Part shown: positions 49,510 through 61,599 of the stretch, in pieces | Layout of the letters: the number at the start of each line of letters is the position of its first letter | Position numbering within the stretch: position 1 is the first letter of the stretch | DNA from: Amaranthus tricolor | Lineage: Eukaryota; Streptophyta; Magnoliopsida; Caryophyllales; Amaranthaceae | Direction: 5' to 3' | Length of the DNA stretch: 64,000 bases | Assembly: GCF_026212465.1 (NCBI RefSeq) | Contig: NC_080057.1 | Coordinates: forward strand, 8,543,398-8,607,397 | Notes under the pieces: generated by a model | Told to the model about the DNA's origin: nothing | Seen by the model: only the letters and a program-made list of their open reading frames with translations | Databases searched by the model: none | Position numbers and translations under genes: made by a program

Positions 49510-52500
49510 TTGATCCTTGATCATTCTTCATTGACTATTGATCCTTGTTCATTCTTCATCGTTCATTCTTCATTGATCATTGATCCTTGTTCATTCTTCA
49601 TCGTTCATTCTTCATTGATCATTGGTACTTGTTCATTCTTCATCGTTCATTCGTCATTGACCATTAATCCTTGTTCATTCTTCATCGTTCATTCTTCATT
49701 GATCATTGATCCTTGTTCATTCTTCATCGTTCATTCTTCATTGATCATTAATCCTTGTTCATTCTTCATCGTTCATTCTTCATTGATCATTGACCCTTGT
49801 TCATTCTTCATCGTTCATTCTTCATTGATCATTGATCCTTGTTCATTCTTCATCGTTCATTCGTCATTGATCATTGTTCCTTGTTCATTCTTCATCGTCC
49901 ATTCTTTATTGACCATTTATCGTTTTTCATTCTTCATCGTTCATTCTTCATTGATCATTGATCCTTGTTCATTCTTCATCGTTAATTCGTCATTGACCAT
50001 TAATCCTTGTTTATTCTTCATCGTTCATTCTTCATTGATCATTGATCCTTGTTCATTCTTCAACGTTCATTTATCATTGATCATTGATCCTTGTTCATTC
50101 TTCATCGTTCATTCTTCATTGATCATTGTTCCTTTTTCATTCTTCATCATTCATTCTTCATTGATCATTGATCCTTGTTCATTCTTCATCGTTCATTCTT
50201 CATTGACCATTAATCGTTGTTCATTCTTCATCGTTCATTATTCATTGATCATTGATCCTTGTTCATTCTTCATCGTTCATTCGTCATTGACTATTGATCC
50301 TTGTTCATTCTTCATCGTTCATTCTTCATTGATCATTGATCCTTGATCATTCTTCATTGACTATTGATCCTTGTTCATTCTTCATCGTTCATTCTTCATT
50401 GATCATTGATCCTTGTTCATTCTTCATCGTTCATTCTTCATTGATCATTGAACCTTGTTCATTCTTCATCGTTCATTCGTGATTGACCATTAATCCTTGT
50501 TCATTCTTCATCGTTCATTCTTCATTGATCATTGATCCTTGTTCATTCTTCATCGTTCATTCTTCATTGATCATTAATCCTTGTTCATTCTTCATCGTTC
50601 ATTCTTCATTGATCATTGACCCTTGTTCATTCTTCATCGTTCATTCTTCATTGATCATTGATCCTTGTTCATTCTTCATCGTTCATTCGTCATTGATCAT
50701 TGTTCCTTGTTCATTCTTCATCGTTCATTCTTCATTGACCATTTATCGTTTTTCATTCTTCATCGTTCATTCTTCATTGATCATTGATCCTTGTTCATTC
50801 TTCATCGTTCATTCGTCATTGACCATTAATCCTTGTTCATTCTTCATCGTTCATTCTTCATTGATCATTGATCCTTGTTCATTCTTCATCGTTCATTCGT
50901 CATTGATCATTGTTCCTTGTTCATTCTTCATCGTTCATTCTTCATTGACCATTTATCGTTTTTCATTCTTCATCGTTCATTCTTCATTGATCATTGATGC
51001 TTGTTCATTCTTCATCGTTAATTCGTCATTGACCATTAATCCTTGTTTATTCTTCATCGTTCATTCTTCATTGATCATTGATCCTTGTTCAATCTTCATC
51101 GTTCATTTATCATTGATCATTCATCCTTGTTCATTCTTCATCGTTCATTCTTCATTGATCATTGTTCCTTGTTCATTCTTCATCATTCATTCTTCATTGA
51201 TCATTGATCCTTGTTCATTCCTCATCGTTCATTCTTCATTGACCATTAATCGTTGTTCATTCTTCATCGTTCATTATTCATTGATCATTGATCCTTGTTC
51301 ATTCTTCATCGTTCATTCGTCATTGACTATTGATCCTTGTTCATTCTTCATCGTTCATTCTTCATTGATCATTGATCCTTGATCATTCTTCATTGACTAT
51401 TGATCCTTGTTCATTCTTCATCGTTCATTCTTCATTGATCATTGATCCTTGTTCATTCTTCATCGTTCATTCTTCATTGATCATTGAACCTTGTTCATTA
51501 TTCATCGTTCATTCGTCATTGACCATTAATCCTTGTTCATTCTTCATCGTTCATTCTTCATTGATCATTGATCCTTGTTCATTCTTCATTGACTATTGAT
51601 CCTTGTTCATTCTTCATCGTTCATTCTTCATTGATCATTGATCCTTGTTCATTCTTCATCGTTCATTCTTCATTGATCATTGATCCTTGTTCATTCTTCA
51701 TCGTTCATTCGTCATTGACCATTAATCCTTGTTCATTCTTCATCGTTCATTCTTCATTGATCATTGATCCTTGTTCATTCTTCATCGTTCATTCTTCATT
51801 GATCATTAATCCTTGTTCATTCTTCATCGTTCATTCTTCATTGATCATTGACCCTTGTTCATTCTTCATCGTTCATTCTTTATTGATCATTGATCCTTGT
51901 TCATTCTTCATCATTCATTCGTCATTGACCATTGATCCTTGTTCATTCTTCATCGTCTATTCTTCATTGACCATTGATCCTTGTTCATTCTTCATCGTTC
52001 GTTCTTCATTGATCATTGATCCTTGTTCATTCTTCATCGTTCATTCGTCATTCATCATTGATCCTTGTTTATTCTTCATCGTTCATTCTTCATTGACCAT
52101 TGATCCTTGTTCATTCTTCATCGTTCATTCTTCATTAATCATTGATCCTTGTTCATTCTTCATCGTTCATTCGTCATTGACCATTAATCCTTGTTTATTC
52201 TTCATCGTTCATTCTTCATTAATCAATGATCCTTGTTCATTCTTCATCGTTCATTCGTCATTGACCATTAATCGTTGTTCATTCTTCATCGTTCATTATT
52301 CATTGATCATTGATCCTTGTTCATTCTTCATCGTTCATTCGTCATTGACTATTGATCCTTGTTCATTCTTCATCGTTCATTCTTCATTGATCATTGATCC
52401 TTGATCATTCTTCATTGACTATTGATCCTTGTTCATTCTTCATCATTCATTCTTCATTGATCATTGATCCTTGTTCATTCTTAATCGTTCATTCTTCATT

Positions 52501-54778
52501 GATCATTGAACCTTGTTCATTCTTCATCGTTCATTCGTCATTGACCATTAATCCTTGTTCATTCTTCATCGTTCATTCTTCATTGATCATTGATCCTTGT
52601 TCATTCTTCATCGTTCATTCGTCATTGATCATTGATCCTTGTTCATTCTTCATCGTTCTTTCTTCATTGACCATTGATCCTTGTTCATTCTTCATCGTTC
52701 ATTCTTCATTGATCAAGATCCTTGTTCATTCTTCATCGTTCATTCGTCATTGACCATTGATCCTTGTTCATTCTTCATCGTTCATTCTTCATTGACCATT
52801 CATCCTTGTTCATTCTTCATCGTTCATTCTTCATTGATCATTGATCCTTGTTCATTCTTCATTGACTATTGATCCTTGTTCATTCTTCATCGTTCATTCT
52901 TCATTGATCATTGATCCTTGTTCATTCTTCATCGTTCATTCTTCATCGTTCATTCTTCATTGATTATTGATCCTTGTTCATTCTTCATCGTTCATTCTTC
53001 ATTGATCATTGATTCTTGTTTATTCTTCATCGTTCATTCTTCATTGATCATTGATCCTTGTTCATTCTTCTTCCTTCATTCTTCATTGATCATTGATACT
53101 TGTTCATTGATCCTTGTTCATTCTTCATTGATCATTGATCCTTGTTCATTCTTCATCGTTCATTCTTCATTGACCATTTATCCTTGTTCATTCTTCATCG
53201 TTCATTCTTCATTGATCATTGATCCTTGTTCATTCTTCATCGTTCATTCGTCATTCACCATTAATCCTTGTTCATTCTTCATCGTTCATTCTACATTGAT
53301 CATTGATCCTTGTTCATTCTTCATCGTTCATTCTACATTGATCATTGATCCTTGTTCATTCTTCATCGTTCATTCGTCATTGACTATTGATCCTTGTTCA
53401 TTGTTCATCGTTCATTCTTCATTGATCATTGATCCTTGTTCATTCTTCATCGTTCATTCTTCATTGATCATTGATCCTTGTTCATTCTTCATCGTTCATT
53501 CGTCATTGACCATTAATCCTTGTTCATTCTTCATCGTTCATTCTTCATTGATCATTGATCCTTGTTGATTCTTCATCGTTCATTCGTCATTGACCATTGA
53601 TCCTTGTTTATTCTTCATCGTTCATTCTTCATTGATCATTGATCCTTGTTCATTCTTTATCGTTCATTTGTCATTGATCATTGATCCTTGTTGATTCTTC
53701 ATCGTTCATTCGTCATTGACCATTGATCCTTGTTTATTCTTCATCGTTCATTCTTCAATGATCATTGATCATTGTTCATTCTTCATCGTTCATTCGTCAT
53801 TGACCATTAATCCTTGTTCATTCTTCATCGTTCATTCTTCGTTGATCATTGATCCTTGTTCATTCTTCATCGTTCATTCGTCATTCATCATTGATCCTTG
53901 TTCATTCTTCATCGTTCATTCTTCATTGATCATTGATCCTTGTTCATTCTTCATCGTTCATTCTTCATTAATCATTGATACTTGTTCATTCTTCATCGTT
54001 CATTCGTCATTGACCATTAATCCTTGTTCATTCTTCATCGTTCATTCTTCATTGATCATTGATCCTTGTTCATTATTCATCGTTCATTCTTCATTGATCA
54101 TTAATCCTTGTTCATTCTTCATCGTTCATTCTTCATTGATCATTGACCCTTGTTCATTCTTCATCGTTCATTCTTCATTGATCATTGATCCTTGTTCATT
54201 CTTCATCGTTCATTCGTCATTGATCATTGATCCTTGTTCATTCTTCATCGTTCATTCTTCATTGATCATTAATCCTTGTTCATTCTTCATCGTTCATTCT
54301 TCATTGATCATTGACCCTTGTTCATTCTTCATCGTTCATTCTTCATTGATCATTGATCCTTGTTCATTCTTCATCGTTCATTCGTCATTGACTATTGATC
54401 CTTGTTCATTTTTCATCGTTCATTCTTCATTGATCATTGATCCTTGTTCATTCTTCATCGCTCATTCTTCATTGATCATTAATCCTTGTTCATTCTTCAT
54501 CGTTCATTCTTCATTGATCATTGATCCTTGTTCATTCTTCATCGTTCATTCTTCATTGATCATTGGTACTTGTTCATTCTTCATCGTTCATTCGTCATTG
54601 ACCATTAATCCTTGTTCATTCTTCATCGTTCATTCTTCATTGATCATTGATCCTTGTTCATTCTTCATCGTTCATTCTTCATTGACCATTATCCTTGTTC
54701 ATTCTTCATCGTTCATTCGACATTGACCATTAATCCTTGTTCATTCTTCATCGTTCATTATTCATTGATAATTGATCC

Positions 54779-57700
54779 TTGTTCATTCTTCATCGTTCAT
54801 TCTTCTTCGTTCATTCTTCATTGATCATTGATCCTTGTTCATTCCTCATCATTCATTCTTCATTGATCATTGATCCTTGTTCATTCTTCATCATTCATTC
54901 GTCATTGACCATTGATCCTTGTTCATTCTTCATCGTTCATTCGTCATTGATCATTGATCCTTGTTCATTCTTCATCGTTCATTCTTCATTGATCATTGAT
55001 CCTTGTTCATTCTTCATCGTTCATTCGTCATTGATCATTGATCCTTGTTCATTCTTCATCATTCATTCTTCATTGACTATTGATCCTTGTTCATTCTTCA
55101 TCGTTCATTCTTCATTGATCATTGATCCTTGTTCATTCTTCATCGTTCATTCGTCATTGACCATTAATCCTTGTTTATTCTTCATCGTTCATTCTTCATT
55201 GATCATTGATCCTTGTTCATTCTTCATCGTTCATTTGTCATTGATAATTGATCCTTGTTCATTCTTCATCGTTCATTTTTCATTGATCATTGTTCCTTGT
55301 TCATTCTTCATCGTTCATTCTTCATTGATCATTGATTCTTGTTGATTCTTCATCGTTCATTCGTCATTGACCATTGATCCTTGTTTATTCTTCATCGTTC
55401 ATTCTTCATTGATCATTGATCCTTGTTCATTCTTCATCGTTCATTTGTCATTGATCATTGATCCTTGTTCATTCTTCATCGTTCATTCTTCATTGAGCAT
55501 TAATCCATGTTCATTCTTCATCGTTCATTCTTCATTGATCATTGATCCTTGTTCATTCTTCATCGTTCATTCGTCATTCTTCATTGATCCTTGTTCATTC
55601 TTCATCGTTTATTCTTCATTGATCATTGATCCTTGTTCATTTTTCATCGTTAATTCTTCATTGATCATTGATCCTTGTTCATTCTTCATCGTTCATTCGA
55701 CATTGACCATTAATCCTTGTTCATTCTTCTTCGTTCATTATTCATTGATAATTGATCCTTGTTCATTCTTCATCGTTCATTCTTCTTCGTTCATTCTTCA
55801 TTGATCATTGATCCTTGTTCATTCCTCATCATTCATTCTTCATTGATCATTGATCCTTGTTCATTCTTCATCGTTCATTCGTCATTGACCATTGATCCTT
55901 GTTCATTCTTCATCGTTCATTCGTCATTGATCATTGATCCTTGTTCATTCTTCATCGTTCATTCTTCATTGATCATTGATCCTTGTTCATTCTTCATCGT
56001 TCATTCGTCATTGATCATTGATCCTTGTTCATTCTTCATCATTCATTCTTCATTGATCATTGATCCTTGTTCATTCAACATCGTTCATTCGTCATTGACC
56101 ATTAATCGTTGTTCATTCTTTATCGTTCATTCTTCATTGATCATTGATCGTTGTTCATTCTTCATCGTTCATTCTTCATTGATCATTGATCCTTGTTCAT
56201 TCTTCATCGTTCATTCGTCATTGACCATTAATCCTTGTTTATTCTTCATCGTTCATTCTTCATTGGTCATTGATCCTTTTTCATTCTTCATCGTTCATTT
56301 GTCATTTATAATTGATCCTTGTTCATTCTTCTTCGTTCATGCTTCATTGAGCATTCATCCTTGTTCATTCTTCATCGTTCATTCTTCATTGATCATTGAT
56401 CCTTGTTGATTCTTCATCGTTCATTCGTCATTGACGATTGATCCTTGTTTATTCTTCATCGTTCATCCTTCATTGATCATTGATCCTTGTTCATTCTTCA
56501 TCGTTCATTCGTCATTGACCATTCATCCTTGTTCATTCTTCATCATTCATTCTTCATTGATCATTGATCCTTGTTCATTCTTCATCTTTCATTCTTCATT
56601 GAGCATTAATCTTTGTTCATTCTTCATCGTTCATTCGTCATTGATCATTGATCCTTGTTCATTCTTCATCGTTCATTCGTCATTTTTCATTGATCCTTGT
56701 TCATTCTTCATCGTTTATTCTTCATTGATCATTGATCCTTGTTCATTTTTCATCGTTAATTCTTCATTGATCATTGATCCTTGTTCATTCTTCATCGTTC
56801 ATTCGACATTGACCATTAATCCTTGTTCATTCTTCATCGTTCATTATTCATTGATAATTGATCCTTGTTCATTCTTCATCGTTCATTCTTCTTCGTTCAT
56901 TCTTCATTGATCATTGATCCTTGTTCATTCCTCATCATTCATTCTTCATTGATCATTGATCCTTGTTCATTCTTCATCGTTCATTCGTCATTGACCATTG
57001 ATCCTTGTTCATTCTTCATCGTTCATTCGTCATTGATCATTGATCCTTGTTCATTCTTCATCGTTCATTCTTCTTTGATCATTGATCCTTGTTCATTCTT
57101 CATCGTTCATTCGTCATTGATCATTGATCCTTGTTCATTTTTCATCATTCATTCTTCATTGATCATTGATCCTTGTTCATTCTACATCGTTCATTCGTCA
57201 TTGACCATTAATCCTTGTTCATTCTTCATCGTTCATTCTTCATTGATCATTGATCCTTGTTCATTCTTCATCGTTCATTCTTCATTGATCATTGATCCTT
57301 GTTCATTCTTCATCGTTCATTCGTCATTGACCATTAATCCTTGTTTATTCTTCATCGTTCATTCTTCATTGGTCATTGATCCTTTTTCATTCTTCATCGT
57401 TCATTTGTCATTTATAATTGATCCTTGTTCATTCTTCATCGTTCATTCTTCATTGATCATTGATCCTTGTTCATTCTTCATCGTTCATTCTTTATTGCTC
57501 ATTGATCCTTGTTCATTCTTCATCGTTCATTCGTCATTGATCATTGATCCTTGTTCATTCTTCATCGTTCATTCTTCATTGACCATTGATCCTTGTTCAT
57601 TCTTCATCGTTCATTCTTCATTGATCATTGATCCTTGTTCATTCTTCATCGTTCATTCGTCATTGACCATTAATCCTTGTTTATTCTTCATCGTTCTTTC

Positions 57701-60700
57701 TTCATTGATCATTGATCCTTGTTCATTCTTCATCGTTCATTTGTCATTGATAATTGATCCTTGTTCATTCTTCATCGTTCATTCTTCATTGAGCATTGAT
57801 CCTTGTTCATTCTTCATCGTTCATTCTTCATTGATCATTGATCATTGATCCTTTTTGATTCTTCATCGTTCATTCGTCATTGACCATTGATCCTTGTTTA
57901 TTCTTCATCGTTCATTCTTCATTGATCATTGATCCTTGTTCATTCTTCATCGTTCATTTGTCATTGATCATTGATCCTTGTTGATTCTTCATCGTTCATT
58001 CGTCATTGACCATTGATCCTTGTTTATTCTTCATCGTTCATTCTTCATTGATCATTGATCCTTGTTCATTCTTCATCGTTCATTTGTCATTGATCATTGA
58101 TCCTTGTTCATTCTTCATTGATCATTGATCCTTGTTAATTCTTCATCGTTCATTTGTCATTGACCATTAATCCTTGTTCATTCTTCATCGTGCATTCTTC
58201 ATTGATCATTGATCCTTGCTCATTCTTCATCGTTCAATCTTCATTGAGCATTAATCCTTGTTCATTCTTCATCGTTCATTCTTCATTGATCATTGATCCT
58301 TGTTCATTCTTCATCGTTCATTCGTCATTGACCATTAATCCTTGTTCATTCTTCATCGTTCATTCTTCATTGATCATTGATCCTTGTTCATTCTTCATTG
58401 AGCATTAATCTTTGTTCATTCTTCATCGTTCATTCGTCATTGATCATTGATCCTTGTTCATTCTTCATCGTTCATTCGTCATTCTTCATTGATCCTTGTT
58501 CATTCTTCATCGTTTATTCTTCATTGATCATTGATCCTTGTTCATTTTTCATCGTTCATTCTTCATTGATCATTGATCCTTGTTCATTCTTTATCGTTCA
58601 TTCGACATTGACCATTAATCCTTGTTCATTCTTCATCGTTCATTATTCATTGATAATTGAACCTTGTTCATTCTTCATCGTTCATTCTTCTTCGTTCATT
58701 CTTCATTGATCATCGATCCTTGTTCATTCCTCATCATTCATTCTTCATTGATCATTGATCCTTGTTCATTCTTCATCGTTCATTCGTCATTGACCATTGA
58801 TCCTTGTTCATTCTTCATCGTTCATTCGTCATTGATCATTGATCCTTGTTCATTCTTCATCGTTCATTCTTCATTGATCATTGATCCTTGTTCATTCTTC
58901 ATCGTTCATTCGTCATTGATCATTGATCGTTGTTCATTCTTCATCATTCATTCTTCATTGATCATTGATCCTTGTTCATTCTACATCGTTCATTCGTCAT
59001 TGACCATTAATCCTTGTTCATTCTTCATCGTTCATTCTTCATTGATCATTGATCCTTGTTCATTCTTCATCGTTCATTCTACATTGATCATTGATCCTTG
59101 TTCATTCTTCATCGTTCATTCGTCATTGAGCATTAATCTTTGTTCATTCTTCATCGTTCATTCGTCATTGATCATTGATCCTTGTTCATTCTTCATCGTT
59201 CATTCGTCATTCTTCATTGATCCTTGTTCATTCTTCATCGTTTATTCTTCATTGATCATTGATCCTTGTTCATTTTTCATCGTTAATTCTTCATTGATAA
59301 TTGATCCTTGTTCATTCTTCCTCGTTCATTCTTCATTGAGCATTGATCCTTGTTCATTCTTCATCGTTCATTCTTCATTGATCATTGATCGTTGTTCATT
59401 CTTCATCGCTCATTCTTCATTGATCATTGATCCTTGTTCATTCTTCATTGACTATTGATCCTTGTTCATTCTTCATCGTTCATTCTTCATTGATCATTGA
59501 TCCTTGTTCATTCTTCATCGTTCATTCTTCATTGATCATTGAACCTTGTTCATTCTTCATCGTTCTTTCGTCATTGACCATTAATCCTTGTTCATTCTTC
59601 ATCGTTCATTCTTGATTGATCATTGATCCTTGTTCATTCTTCATCGTTCATTCTTCATTGATCATTGATCCTTGTTCATTCTTCATCGTTCATTCTTCAT
59701 TGATCATTGATCCTTGTTAATTCTTCATCGTTCATTCTTCTTTGATCATTAATCCTTGTTCATTCTTCATCGTTCATTCGTCATTGACCATTGATCCTTG
59801 TTCATTCTTCATAGTTCATTCTTCATTGATCATTGATCCTTGTTAATTCTTCATCGTTCATTTGTCATTGACCATTAATCCTTGTTCATTCTTCATCGTG
59901 CATTCTTCATTGATCATTGATCCTTGTTCATTCTTCATCGTTCCTTCTTCATTGAGCATTAATCCTTGTTCATTCTTCATCGTTCATTCTTCATTGATCA
60001 TTGATCCTTGTTCATTCTTCATCGTTCATTCGTCATTGACCATTAATCCTTGTTCATTCTTCATCATTCATTCTTCATTGATCATTGATCCTTGTTCATT
60101 CTTCATCGTTCATTCTTCATTGAGCATTAATCTTTGTTCATTCTTCATCGTTCATTCGTCATTGATCATTGATCCTTGTTCATTCTTCATCGTTCATTCG
60201 TCATTTTTCATTGATCCTTGTTCATTCTTCATCGTTTATTCTTCATTGATCATTGATCCTTGTTCATTTTTCATCGTTAATTCTTCATTGATCATTGATC
60301 CTTGTTCATTCTTCATCGTTCATTCGACATTGACCATTAATCCTTGTTCATTCTTCATCGTTCATTATTCATTGATAATTGATCCTTGTTCATTCTTCAT
60401 CGTTCATTCTTCTTCGTTCATTCTTCATTGATCATTGATCCTTGTTCATTCCTCATCATTCATTCTCCATTGATCATTGATCCTTGTTCATTCTTCATCG
60501 TTCATTCGTCATTGACCATTGATCCTTGTTCATTCTTCATCGTTCATTCGTCATTGATCATTGATCCTTGTTCATTCTTCATCGTTCATTCTTCTTTGAT
60601 CATTGATCCTTGTTCATTCTTCATCGTTCATTCGTCATTGAATATTGATCCTTGTTCATTCTTCATCGTTCATTCTTCATTGACCATTGATCCTTGTTCA

Positions 60701-61599
60701 TTCTTCATCGTTCATTCTTCATTGATCATTGATCCTTGTTCATTCTTCATCGTTCATTCGTCATTGACCATTAATCCTTGTTTATTCTTCATCGTTCATT
60801 CTTCATTGATCATTGATCCTTGTTCATTCTTCATCGTTCATTTGTCATTGATAATTGATCCTTGTTCATTCTTCATCGTTCATTCTTCATTGTGCATTGA
60901 TCCTTCTTCATTCTTCATCGTTCATTCTTCATTGATCATTGATCCTTTTTGATTCTTCATCGTTCATTCGTCATTGACCATTGATCCTTGTTTATTCTTC
61001 ATCGTTCATTCTTCATTGATCATTGATCCTTGTTCATTCTTCTTCGTTCATTCTTCATTGATCATTGATCCTTGTTCATTCCTCATCGTTCATTCCTCAT
61101 TGATCATTGATCCTTGTTCATTCTTCATCGTTCATTCGTCATTGACCATTGATCCTTGATCATTCTTCATCGTTCATTCGTCATTGATCATTTGATCCTT
61201 GTTCATTCTTCATCGTTCATTCGTCATTGATCATTGATCCTTGTTCATTCTTCATCGTTCATTCTTCATTGATCATTGATCCTTGTTCATTCTTCATCGT
61301 TCATTCTTCATTGATCATTGATCCTTGTTCATTCTTCATCGTTCATTCTTCATTGAGCATTAATCCTTGTTCATTCTTCATCGTTCATTCTTACTTTATC
61401 ATTGATCCTGGTTCATTCTTCATCGTTCATCTTGTTCATTCTTCATCGTTCATTCTTCATTGATCATTGATCCTTGTTCATTCTTCATCGTTCATTCGTC
61501 ATTGACCATTAATCCTTGTTCATTCTTCATCATTCATTCTTCATTGATCATTGATCCTTGTTCATTCTTCATCGTTCATTCGTCATTGACTATTGATCC
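54779..61599 (+). repeat. Higher-order units marked by TTCTTCTTCG (0.98-1.8 kb)
   Basis: A landmark with ATTCTTCTTCGTTCATTC followed by TTCCTCATCATTC begins near 54779, 55759, 56865, 58664 and 60386. The spacings are 980, 1106, 1799 and 1722 bp, all multiples of 7. The shared order of nearby variants (CATTCTTCATTGATCC, TTCATTTTTCATCG, CATTCGACATTG) shows these are copies of one unit with internal gains and losses. Further partial copies continue to the window end. Confidence 0.8.
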